Positions 1 to 4,924 of a DNA stretch of 5,231 nt are shown in pieces. Below the pieces are notes generated by a model. It did not search any database. It was not told the origin of the DNA and saw only the letters and a program-made list of their open reading frames with translations. A program made the translations under genes and the position numbers. The stretch covers positions 1 through 5,231 of the forward strand of contig SLJA01000099.1 in NCBI GenBank assembly GCA_007135355.1, given 5' to 3'. Source of the stretch: Wenzhouxiangella sp. (lineage in GTDB: Bacteria; Pseudomonadota; Gammaproteobacteria; Xanthomonadales; Wenzhouxiangellaceae). Position 1 is the stretch's first letter; each line of letters begins with the position of its first letter.

Positions 1-187
1 CGTAGGTATCGCCGGGGAATTCGATCATTTCCCCCTGCATGACGTCGGCCAGACCGTGCAGGCGGCAGATGCCGTCCGACACGCTGACCACCATCCCCTC
101 GGTACGGGCTTCGGAGGAGACTTCGAACTGCTCGACGCGCTTGCGGATCAGTTCGGAAATTTCAGTAGGGTTGAGGGTCTGTTGCAT
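1..187 (-). CDS. atpA: ATP synthase F1 subunit alpha, N-terminal 62 codons (partial)
   Basis: The alpha subunit forms, with beta, the alpha3-beta3 catalytic hexamer of F1 on the cytoplasmic side; alpha carries the non-catalytic nucleotide sites. Only the N-terminal region is visible: it starts MQQTLNPTEISELIRKRVEQ and continues through VVSVSDGICRLHGLADVMQGE and IEFPGDTY, which closely follows E. coli AtpA ([33 protein letters not shown]). This covers the delta-binding N-terminal helix and the start of the beta-barrel crown domain; the Walker A motif lies outside the window. The ATG is at 187-185. An AAGGA Shine-Dalgarno (196-200) ends 8 bases before it and supports this start. The gap to upstream atpH is 54 bases, with no promoter or terminator seen, so it is read as part of the atp operon. 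The rest of the gene runs off the left edge. Confidence 0.98.
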   Translation of the reverse strand, partial: MQQTLNPTEISELIRKRVEQFEVSSEARTEGMVVSVSDGICRLHGLADVMQGEMIEFPGDTY

Positions 188-241
188 GCTTGCAATCCTT
201 GGGAATATCGTCTCATCGGGCCAGCACGCTGGCCGCCGTCG

Positions 242-778
242 TTAAGCCGCCACCTGCCGCGCCAGCCGCTCCAGCTGGCCACGGACGCTGCCGTCGATCA
301 CTTCGTCGCGAGCCCGGATCACCGCACCACCAATCAGCGTGGCGTCCACCTCGACCTGTAGCTCGATGTCCTGGCCGAAACGCTGGCGCAAGCGTTCGCG
401 CAGATTTTCGGCTTCCTCATCGCTCAGCGGATGCGCTGATGTGACCAGCACATGGACACGGTCCTCAGCATCGCGCCGCAGTGCCTCGAACTGAGCCAGT
501 ACGTCGGGGAGCAGCTCCAGGCGACGGTGCAAATCCAGGGTCTTCAAAAAGCTCTGGAATGGCTGATCAAAACCCTCGCCGCCGGCATCGAAAAACACCC
601 CCAGCACTTGATCGCGTGTATAGCGAGGATTACCCAGCAGGGCACGCACCTCATCATGCAGCGACACCTGGGCCGCCAGATCCAGATTATTGCTCCAGCG
701 ATCCAACGCACCTTGCCCGGACGCGGCCAGAAAGGCTGCGCGCGCGTAAGGTCGTGCCAGTGTGGTTCGATTCAGCAT
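242..778 (-). CDS. atpH: ATP synthase F1 subunit delta
   Basis: Delta sits on top of the F1 hexamer and ties it to the b-subunit stalk, so that rotation of the c-ring is not wasted. The protein has 178 residues, almost the same as E. coli delta (177). The N-terminal helical domain opens with the family motif ARPYARAAF (residues 8-16), which binds the alpha N-termini. The middle has PDVLAQFEALR (91-101), and the C-terminal signature IRARDEVIDGSVRGQLERLA spans 154-173. The start ATG at 778-776 has GGAGA (784-788) 5 bases upstream. The gene follows atpF after 25 bases and precedes atpA by 54 bases, in the standard operon position. No truncation or odd residues were seen. Confidence 0.98.
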   Translation of the reverse strand: MLNRTTLARPYARAAFLAASGQGALDRWSNNLDLAAQVSLHDEVRALLGNPRYTRDQVLGVFFDAGGEGFDQPFQSFLKTLDLHRRLELLPDVLAQFEALRRDAEDRVHVLVTSAHPLSDEEAENLRERLRQRFGQDIELQVEVDATLIGGAVIRARDEVIDGSVRGQLERLARQVAA

Positions 779-803
779 GGCTGTCTCCGCAAGGTCTCGG
801 CGA

Positions 804-1277
804 TCAAAGCTGGGCGGCCAGCTTGTCCAGCAGTTCGCGGTGCGCCTTGGCGTCGATTTCCTTTTCGATCACGCGGCCAGCGCCGGCCACCGCCAGCTCG
901 GCCAAACGCTCACGCAGGGCTTCCCTGGCCTGGTTGGTTGCCAGCCGTATCTCGGCTTCGGCAGCCGCCACCTGACGGTCACGCTCGGCGACGGCGGATG
1001 CCCGGGCTTCTTCCACGATCTGGGTGCTGCGGCTAGTGGCCTGCTCGATGATATCGCCCGCCTTCCGGCGTGCTTCGCGCAGGATGTCTTCCGCCTCGGC
1101 CTGGGCCCGATCCAGCGCCTGTTCGGCCTGCTCGGAATGCGCCAGTCCTTCGGCAATCTTCTGCCGACGCTCTTCCATGGCCTTGGTCAGCGGTGGCCAG
1201 ACAAAAGTCATGACCGCCCAGATGAAGACCAGGAACGTTCCTGCCTGGCCAACAATGGTCCAGATACTCGGTAGCAT
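804..1277 (-). CDS. atpF: ATP synthase Fo subunit b (peripheral stalk)
   Basis: Subunit b forms the dimeric peripheral stalk that holds F1 stationary against the rotating c-ring. It is 157 residues long (E. coli b is 156). One N-terminal membrane helix spans about residues 6-27 (VGQAGTFLVFIWAVMTFVW), followed by the conserved WPPL turn (27-30). A long charged, Ala/Glu/Arg-rich coiled-coil helix (about 32-125) follows, and the delta-binding tail contains LAELAVAGAGRVIEKEID (125-142), equivalent to E. coli ILAVAGAEKIIERSVD. The start ATG at 1277-1275 is preceded by a weak AAGG (1285-1288) with 7-base spacing; the distance from the start to the GQ of the membrane helix matches E. coli within one residue. 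Gaps are 47 bases from atpE and 25 bases to atpH. A single atpF, rather than an atpF/atpF' pair, fits a standard proteobacterial b2 stalk. Confidence 0.98.
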   Translation of the reverse strand: MLPSIWTIVGQAGTFLVFIWAVMTFVWPPLTKAMEERRQKIAEGLAHSEQAEQALDRAQAEAEDILREARRKAGDIIEQATSRSTQIVEEARASAVAERDRQVAAAEAEIRLATNQAREALRERLAELAVAGAGRVIEKEIDAKAHRELLDKLAAQL

Positions 1278-1324
1278 GGGAAAACCTTGCGTCCGTGGAT
1301 GAAAAGGAAATCTTTACCGGTGGA

Positions 1325-1624
1325 TCAGCCGCCGAAGGCCGCCTGAACCGGACCCAGCAGCGGGTTGGCAAACAGCAGCAGAGCCGCGAACGCCACGCTG
1401 ATGATCGACAGCGCGTCGAGCAGACCGGCGATGATGAACATACGGACCTGCAGCATGCCGGCCAGCTCCGGCTGACGCGCAGCACACTCGAGGAACTTGC
1501 TGCCGAGGATGGCGAAGCCGAATCCCGTACCGAGTGCCGCAGCGACGAACATCAGACCAACGACGATGACGGTGTTGGCCTGAATCTGAGCAATCAGTCC
1601 AGCCAGTTCTACAGATGCTTCCAT
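1325..1624 (-). CDS. atpE: ATP synthase Fo subunit c (proteolipid ring)
   Basis: Subunit c forms the rotating membrane ring; each copy carries a proton on one carboxylate. At 99 residues it is longer than E. coli c (79), with extra residues at both ends, as many gammaproteobacterial c subunits have. Helix 1 covers about 18-42 with a GTGFGFAILGS small-residue motif (32-42). The polar cytoplasmic loop is KFLECAARQPEL (43-54), containing the invariant ARQP that contacts gamma/epsilon. Helix 2 covers about 60-86, with the essential Asp70 in GLLDALSII. The Asp and the lack of the Na+-site pattern (ES/T..Y) imply proton coupling; this is inference. Cys46 stands where Gly or Ala is usual (E. coli Gly38). 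The start ATG at 1624-1622 has a strong AGGAG (1631-1635) 6 bases upstream, fitting the high copy number of c. The product is probably very abundant. Confidence 0.98.
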   Translation of the reverse strand: MEASVELAGLIAQIQANTVIVVGLMFVAAALGTGFGFAILGSKFLECAARQPELAGMLQVRMFIIAGLLDALSIISVAFAALLLFANPLLGPVQAAFGG

Positions 1625-1630
1625 TGTTGT

Positions 1631-1653
1631 CTCCTAAATTGCCTTGGAAAAAA
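1631..1653 (-). promoter_or_regulatory. atpE translation initiation region: AGGAG plus upstream U-tract
   Basis: AGGAG (1631-1635) lies 6 bases before the atpE ATG and is the strongest Shine-Dalgarno in the window. Thirteen bases upstream of it is a run of six T (1653-1648) in an otherwise mixed leader, with the AT-rich AATTT just before AGGAG. E. coli atpE is known to have a U-rich translational enhancer just before its Shine-Dalgarno that raises c-subunit synthesis within the polycistronic mRNA. The same role is inferred here from position and composition only. The T-run is not preceded by a stable stem, so it is not read as a terminator. Confidence 0.5.
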
Positions 1654-1701
1654 GCCAGTGGTTGAGGTGGTAATGGGTCGATCGAATCGGGTCGCGAACA
1701 A

Positions 1702-2634
1702 TTAGTGTTTTTCGTAGGCCAACGCCAGATAGACGATGGTCAACGACATGAACAGGAAGGCCTGCAGCGGCACAACCAGAATGTGGAAAATGGCCCAGGC
1801 GCCACCCGGAATAAACTGGATCCACCAGGGCAGCAGCGCGATCAGGATGAAGATCAGTTCAGCCGCGTACAGGTTGCCGAACAGTCGCATGGCCAGCGAG
1901 ACGGTCTTGGAGATCATCTCGACCACATTGAGCATGAAGTTGGGAATCCACAGCAGCGGATTGGCCCCGAACGGGTGCGTAAACAATTCCTTGCCGTAGC
2001 CCAGCAGACCGTGACCCTTGACGCCATACAAGAGCATCAAACCCAGCACAGTGATGGACAAGCCAAAGGTGGCGTTGATGTCGGCCGAGGGAACAATTCG
2101 AAAATAGTCAAAACCGACGATGTACATCACGGTCGGCACATAGTCGACGGGAACCAGATCCATCAGGTTCCACAGGAAAACCACGCCGAAAATGGTCAGC
2201 GCCAGCGGCCCGACAAAATTACGCGGACCGTGGAAGCTCTCCTTGACCGTGTTGTCGACGAAATCGACCAGCATTTCAACGAAATTCTGCCACTTGCCGG
2301 GCTCTCCGGCAGTGACTTTGCGCGCGGCAATGGCCAGTGCCACGACGAACACGGTGCCCAGCACCCAAGACACGACCATGGTGTCGTAGTGCCAGACAAA
2401 CGGATCCATGGGGTCGGCGCCCGCGGGCCGCAAGTTGGTGATGTGATGGCGCACGAAGTCGCCGGCTTCGGCCTGTTCGTTCCAGACAAAGCTGGCGCGG
2501 TCCTTGGTCTGAGCCCACCAGCCGGCGAACCCGGTCAGTTCCGCACTGGCGTCCGCGCTGTTGCCCAAGGCCGCCTGACCCACACTGGCGCCGGCTTCTA
2601 CAGACGCTTCCGATTGCTCGATACCGCTAGCCAT
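1702..2634 (-). CDS. atpB: ATP synthase Fo subunit a, with N-terminal extension
   Basis: Subunit a is the membrane stator that forms the two proton half-channels against the c-ring. The protein has 310 residues against 271 in E. coli. From about residue 57 (GDFVRHHITNL) it aligns with E. coli from its PQDYIGHHLNNL segment. Conserved blocks are GPLALTIF...WNLMDLVPVD (142-164), VPSADINATFGLSI (181-194), SLAMRLFGNLYAAELIFILI (246-265) and AIFHILVVPLQAFLFM (281-296). Arg250 matches the essential E. coli Arg210, and Glu259, His284 and Gln291 match Glu219, His245 and Gln252. Several hydrophobic helices are evident (about 86-104, 141-160, 186-205, 230-270, 281-306). Residues 1 to about 50 are an Ala/Ser/Glu-rich extension absent from E. 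coli. The ATG at 2634-2632 lacks a clear Shine-Dalgarno, but no other ATG, GTG or TTG fits before residue 57. The gap from atpI is 39 bases. Confidence 0.97.
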   Translation of the reverse strand: MASGIEQSEASVEAGASVGQAALGNSADASAELTGFAGWWAQTKDRASFVWNEQAEAGDFVRHHITNLRPAGADPMDPFVWHYDTMVVSWVLGTVFVVALAIAARKVTAGEPGKWQNFVEMLVDFVDNTVKESFHGPRNFVGPLALTIFGVVFLWNLMDLVPVDYVPTVMYIVGFDYFRIVPSADINATFGLSITVLGLMLLYGVKGHGLLGYGKELFTHPFGANPLLWIPNFMLNVVEMISKTVSLAMRLFGNLYAAELIFILIALLPWWIQFIPGGAWAIFHILVVPLQAFLFMSLTIVYLALAYEKH

Positions 2635-2673
2635 AATCGTTTGTTGAGTTCTGTCGGTCGTTATCTTCGAACA

Positions 2674-3069
2674 TTAAGAAACTTGCGTCGAAAACGCCTT
2701 GCGCATCGCCAGCCAGTAGGCGATGACGGTCACCATGTAGCCGCTGACCACGGGCCCGAAATAAGCCGGAACCCAGATCGCCACGACAATGAACAACAGC
2801 ATCGTCAAGGCGAACTTCAGCGCCATGGCGCGGTAAAAAGTCCGCACCATTTGCCTTGAGCCCGAGCCCTGGGACAACGCCACGCGAAACCCCGACAAGG
2901 CAGTAAGAAACAAGCCCGCGGCACCGCCTGCAAACGCCGCCAAAGCAGCCGGCATGCCGCCGATCAGAAGAAACACCACGCCGACGACCACGACCAGCCC
3001 GGCCTGCATTCGCATCAGCCAGGCGATAGTCCTGGCAAAGACGACGTCTGGCGCGGCTTGATCAGTCAT
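2674..3069 (-). CDS. atpI: ATP synthase protein I (c-ring assembly factor)
   Basis: AtpI is the small membrane protein encoded first in many atp operons; in other bacteria it assists c-ring assembly and is not part of the finished enzyme. It has 131 residues (E. coli 126) and a typical four-helix profile: about 22-38 (QAGLVVVVGVVFLLIGG), 41-60, 82-101 (MALKFALTMLLFIVVAIWV) and 105-121 (GPVVSGYMVTVIAYWLAM). A conserved-type FYRAMALKF segment (78-86) precedes helix 3, where E. coli has FAFGEAFKV. The ATG at 3069-3067 is the only standard start: the same frame upstream holds no ATG, GTG or TTG before stops at 3118-3120 and 3115-3117. The Shine-Dalgarno GGAG (3080-3083) sits 10 bases before it and is caught in potential hairpins. 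The family is weakly conserved in sequence, so the call rests on size, topology and position between parB and atpB. Confidence 0.94.
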   Translation of the reverse strand: MTDQAAPDVVFARTIAWLMRMQAGLVVVVGVVFLLIGGMPAALAAFAGGAAGLFLTALSGFRVALSQGSGSRQMVRTFYRAMALKFALTMLLFIVVAIWVPAYFGPVVSGYMVTVIAYWLAMRKAFSTQVS

Positions 3070-3145
3070 TCGGACATGACTCCGAACCGACCCGGCGGCC
3101 AGCCTGGCAGCGCATCATTAGCGGGGCAATCCCTGTTTTGGACAT
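3062..3145 (-). other. Possible 27-codon upstream ORF overlapping the atpI start
   Basis: ATG at 3145-3143 has GAGG nine bases upstream, a plausible Shine-Dalgarno. The frame begins MSKTGIAPLMMRC, ends SESCPND, and stops with TGA at 3064-3062. It therefore runs past the atpI ATG (3069) by 8 bases in another frame. Ribosomes finishing here would be placed at the atpI start and would open the hairpins around it, so it could act as a coupling leader. The peptide is not recognised and has no evident domain or membrane segment. Chance is a real alternative. Confidence 0.22.
3064..3086 (-). promoter_or_regulatory. Two overlapping alternative hairpins over the atpI ribosome binding site
   Basis: Hairpin 1 pairs TTCGGA (3086-3081) with TCCGAA (3074-3069) around the loop GTCATG. 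Hairpin 2 pairs AGTCAT (3081-3076) with ATGACT (3069-3064) around the loop GTCCGA. Both stems are perfect 6-bp matches. They share bases and cannot form together. Hairpin 1 buries GGA of the Shine-Dalgarno GGAG (3083-3080); hairpin 2 buries the atpI start codon and the last AG of the Shine-Dalgarno. Either would lower atpI initiation, which would suit the low level of AtpI expected relative to the other subunits. The effect is inferred. Confidence 0.4.
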
Positions 3146-3177
3146 CAGGCTCGGCCTCTTGGACAAAGCCGCGCCAT
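3145..3177 (-). other. Possible 10-codon upstream ORF in the atpI leader
   Basis: ATG at 3177-3175 opens a frame reading MARLCPRGRA and stops at TGA 3147-3145. It would lie about 8 bases after the predicted transcription start, with no Shine-Dalgarno, so translation would have to be nearly leaderless. Its stop overlaps the next ATG as TGATG. Its reality is uncertain: in a region of this length such a frame can arise by chance. Confidence 0.15.
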
Positions 3178-3188
3178 TTCAAAGCCGC
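3164..3188 (-). repeat. 9-bp direct repeat GCGGCTTTG at the predicted transcription start
   Basis: GCGGCTTTG occurs at 3188-3180 and again at 3172-3164 on the minus strand. The copies are separated by 7 bases and offset by 16. They lie immediately downstream of the -10 element and include the predicted start of transcription. They could be a paired operator site or a chance repeat in GC-rich DNA; no known regulator motif is recognised. Confidence 0.35.
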
Positions 3189-3191
3189 TGA

Positions 3192-3221
3192 AGTATACCA
3201 GCCGGCCCGGACTCGCGGCAA
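3192..3221 (-). promoter_or_regulatory. Predicted sigma70 promoter of the atp operon (extended -10)
   Basis: On the minus strand TTGCCG (3221-3216) matches the -35 consensus at 4 of 6 positions. It is followed after 18 bases by TATACT (3197-3192), which matches the -10 consensus at 5 of 6. The -10 is preceded by TGG (3200-3198), giving the extended -10 form TGNTATACT. Transcription would begin near 3185-3186, leaving a leader of about 116 nt before atpI. The promoter lies in the only substantial gap of the window, 37 bases after the parB stop, and points into the atp operon. This is seen by eye and not tested; the extended -10 makes it the strongest candidate in the gap. Confidence 0.72.
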
Positions 3222-3257
3222 GACATCGAAGCGGAAAATCGGCATCTGACTTCAGTG

Positions 3258-4142
3258 CTACCGGCGACGGAGACGCTCCAGAATGCCGTCGAGTTCGTCC
3301 AGACTGGTATAGCGAATGGTCATCTCGCCCTTACCGCCGGCCCGATGCTTCAGGCTTACGGGCGCGCACAGCGTTTCGGTCAGCTCCTGCTCCAGGCGCA
3401 CGATATCGGGGCTGCGCTCGGGCGGTTTCCTGGCAACTGGCCGGCCGTCGCGCAAGCGCTTGACCAGCGCCTCGGTCTGTCGAACCGACAACCCCAGGTC
3501 GACCACCTGCCTGGCCGCTCGCACCTGCTCGGCGCGCGCCAGGCTCAGCAAAGCCCGGGCATGGCCCATGTCCAGTTGTCGGGTGTCGACCAGTTCGCGC
3601 ACCTCCGGCGCCAGCTCAAGCAGACGCAACAGGTTACTGACCGCTGCGCGCGAGCGCCCGACGCTGTCCGCGGCCTGACCATGGGTCAGCGCGAACTCTT
3701 CGATCAGCCGCTTCAGCGCCGTGGCCTCCTCAAGCGGGTTGAGATCCTCGCGCTGGATGTTCTCAATCAGAGCCAACGCCAGGGTGGCCTCGTCCGGCAC
3801 TTCGCGCACGATGGCGGGGATCGTATCCTTGCCGGCCAGCCGACTGGCCCGCCAGCGCCGCTCGCCGGCGATCAATTCGTAAGTGCCCGGCTTGGCCAGT
3901 GGCCGCACGATGACCGGCTGAACCAGGCCTTGGGCACGAATGGACTCGGCCAGCTCTTCCAGCCGATCAGGATCCATGGCCGAGCGCGGCTGATAACGGC
4001 CGGGCTGAATGACATCCAGGGACAGGGTTTGCAGCGCCGAGGTGTCGCTCGCTGTCGGCTCGGCGTCGGCGGAGGCCCGCGACTTGCCGAGCAAGGCGCC
4101 CAGGTTGCGCCCCAGCGGCTTTTTCTTGCGCGGACCGGTCAT
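3258..4142 (-). CDS. parB: Chromosome partitioning protein ParB (CTPase clamp)
   Basis: ParB binds parS sites near the origin, uses CTP to close into a sliding clamp, and stimulates the ParA ATPase. The protein has 294 residues, a normal length. In order: a basic N-terminal ParA-contact segment KKKPLGRNLGALLG (6-19); a linker; the CTP-binding N-domain with PGRYQPR (47-53), GLVQPVIVRP (72-81), the GERRWRA box (93-99) and ENIQREDLNPLEEA (127-140); a central helix-turn-helix region around THGQAADSVGRSRAAVSNLLRLL (153-175); and a C-terminal dimerisation domain (about 243-294) with the final LDGILERLRRR. The ATG at 4142-4140 overlaps the parA stop as ATGA and has no separate Shine-Dalgarno, so translation is probably coupled to parA. 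The motifs are intact, and the length and position beside rsmG mark it as the chromosomal rather than a plasmid type. Confidence 0.98.
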   Translation of the reverse strand: MTGPRKKKPLGRNLGALLGKSRASADAEPTASDTSALQTLSLDVIQPGRYQPRSAMDPDRLEELAESIRAQGLVQPVIVRPLAKPGTYELIAGERRWRASRLAGKDTIPAIVREVPDEATLALALIENIQREDLNPLEEATALKRLIEEFALTHGQAADSVGRSRAAVSNLLRLLELAPEVRELVDTRQLDMGHARALLSLARAEQVRAARQVVDLGLSVRQTEALVKRLRDGRPVARKPPERSPDIVRLEQELTETLCAPVSLKHRAGGKGEMTIRYTSLDELDGILERLRRR

Positions 4143-4924
4143 GCCGGCACCGACCGCCGGCGCAGGTACTCGCCGGCCAGGCCCAGGTACGCAATGGCGC
4201 CGCGTGACTCGCGGTCATACTGGATCACCGACTGCCCATAGCTGGGTGCCTCGGCCACACGTACGTTGCGTGGAATGACGGTGGCGAACACCTTGTCGCC
4301 AAAATGCTCCTGCAGCTGGCGCGACACCGCGCCGGAGAGGTTGTTACGCACGTCGTACATCGTGCGCACCAGACCTTCGATCTCCAGCGCCGGGTTGACC
4401 GAGTCCTGGATCTGCTCAATCGTACTGGTCAACGCGGTCAAACCTTCGAGAGCGTAGTACTCACACTGCATCGGGATCAGCACGCCATCGGCGGCGGTCA
4501 GCGCATTCAAAGTCAGGACGTTGAGCGCCGGTGGGCAATCGATAATGATGTGGTGGTACAGCGCGCGCAGCCCCTCGATTTGGCTTTTCAGCACGTGCGC
4601 CCGGTCTTCGACCTCCATCAACGCCACTTCGGCGGCGGTCAGATCGCCGTTGGCGGGAAGCAGATCGATGCCCATGCCCTCAATACGGCGAATGACCTGA
4701 TCCGCCGGACGCTCTTTAAGCAACACTTCGCACACCGTGGGCTCGTGCGGCTCAAGCTCCAGCCCGGCACCGGTCGAGCTGTTGCCCTGCGGGTCCATAT
4801 CGATCAGCAGCACGCGCCGATTCAGTTCAGCCAGACCAGCGGCCAGATTGAGCGCGGTGGTGGTCTTGCCCACACCGCCTTTCTGGTTGGCCACCGCCAC
4901 TACGCGGCAATTGTTTTCCGTCAT
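4139..4924 (-). CDS. parA: Chromosome partitioning ATPase ParA (Soj type)
   Basis: ParA is a deviant Walker ATPase that binds DNA as an ATP dimer and moves ParB-parS complexes. It has 261 residues from the ATG at 4924-4922. Visible motifs are the deviant Walker A KGGVGKTT (15-22) with signature Lys15 and catalytic Lys20, Walker A' IDMDPQGNSS (41-50), Walker B IIIDCPP (126-132), PMQCEYYALEGL (151-162), RTMYDVRNNLSG (187-198) and RNVRVAEAPSYGQSV (219-233). There is no N-terminal helix-turn-helix extension, which fits the short chromosomal type. The ATG overlaps the rsmG stop as ATGA, and homologues begin just before the VVAVANQKGG strand. An in-frame TTG at 4948 would add eight residues (MSGNGRKK) but lacks a Shine-Dalgarno and would deepen the overlap with rsmG. 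It also overlaps parB by 4 bases. Confidence 0.98.
   Translation of the reverse strand: MTENNCRVVAVANQKGGVGKTTTALNLAAGLAELNRRVLLIDMDPQGNSSTGAGLELEPHEPTVCEVLLKERPADQVIRRIEGMGIDLLPANGDLTAAEVALMEVEDRAHVLKSQIEGLRALYHHIIIDCPPALNVLTLNALTAADGVLIPMQCEYYALEGLTALTSTIEQIQDSVNPALEIEGLVRTMYDVRNNLSGAVSRQLQEHFGDKVFATVIPRNVRVAEAPSYGQSVIQYDRESRGAIAYLGLAGEYLRRRSVPA

Noticed and set aside
1231..1242. Perfect 12-bp palindrome AGGAACGTTCCT
   Set aside because: It lies within the membrane-helix codons of atpF; about one such palindrome is expected by chance in 5 kb.
1648..1653. Six-T run between atpB and atpE as a terminator
   Set aside because: No stable GC-rich stem precedes it; it better fits a U-rich translation enhancer before atpE.
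2167..2180. GTTCCAC half-site resembling parS
   Set aside because: The second half (AGGAAAA) mismatches the palindrome at four positions and the site is inside conserved atpB codons; no full parS was found by eye in the window.
2515..2522. E. coli Chi octamer GCTGGTGG on the minus strand
   Set aside because: It is explained by the Gly-Trp-Trp codons of atpB, and Chi sequence in this organism is unknown.
1705..2859. Long open frame on the plus strand (384 codons) opposite atpB and atpI
   Set aside because: It mirrors the minus-strand genes with strong protein matches; its translation is rich in Gln, His, Arg and Asp with no recognisable domain, as expected for an antisense shadow in GC-rich DNA.
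3233..3263. Possible intrinsic terminator after parB
   Set aside because: The stem has only five pairs including a G-T, a 14-base loop and a short broken T-run, so it is too weak to call.
3255..4241. Long open frame on the plus strand (328 codons) opposite parB
   Set aside because: It is antisense to an intact ParB with all family motifs; the translation has no recognisable domain and no supporting start signal.
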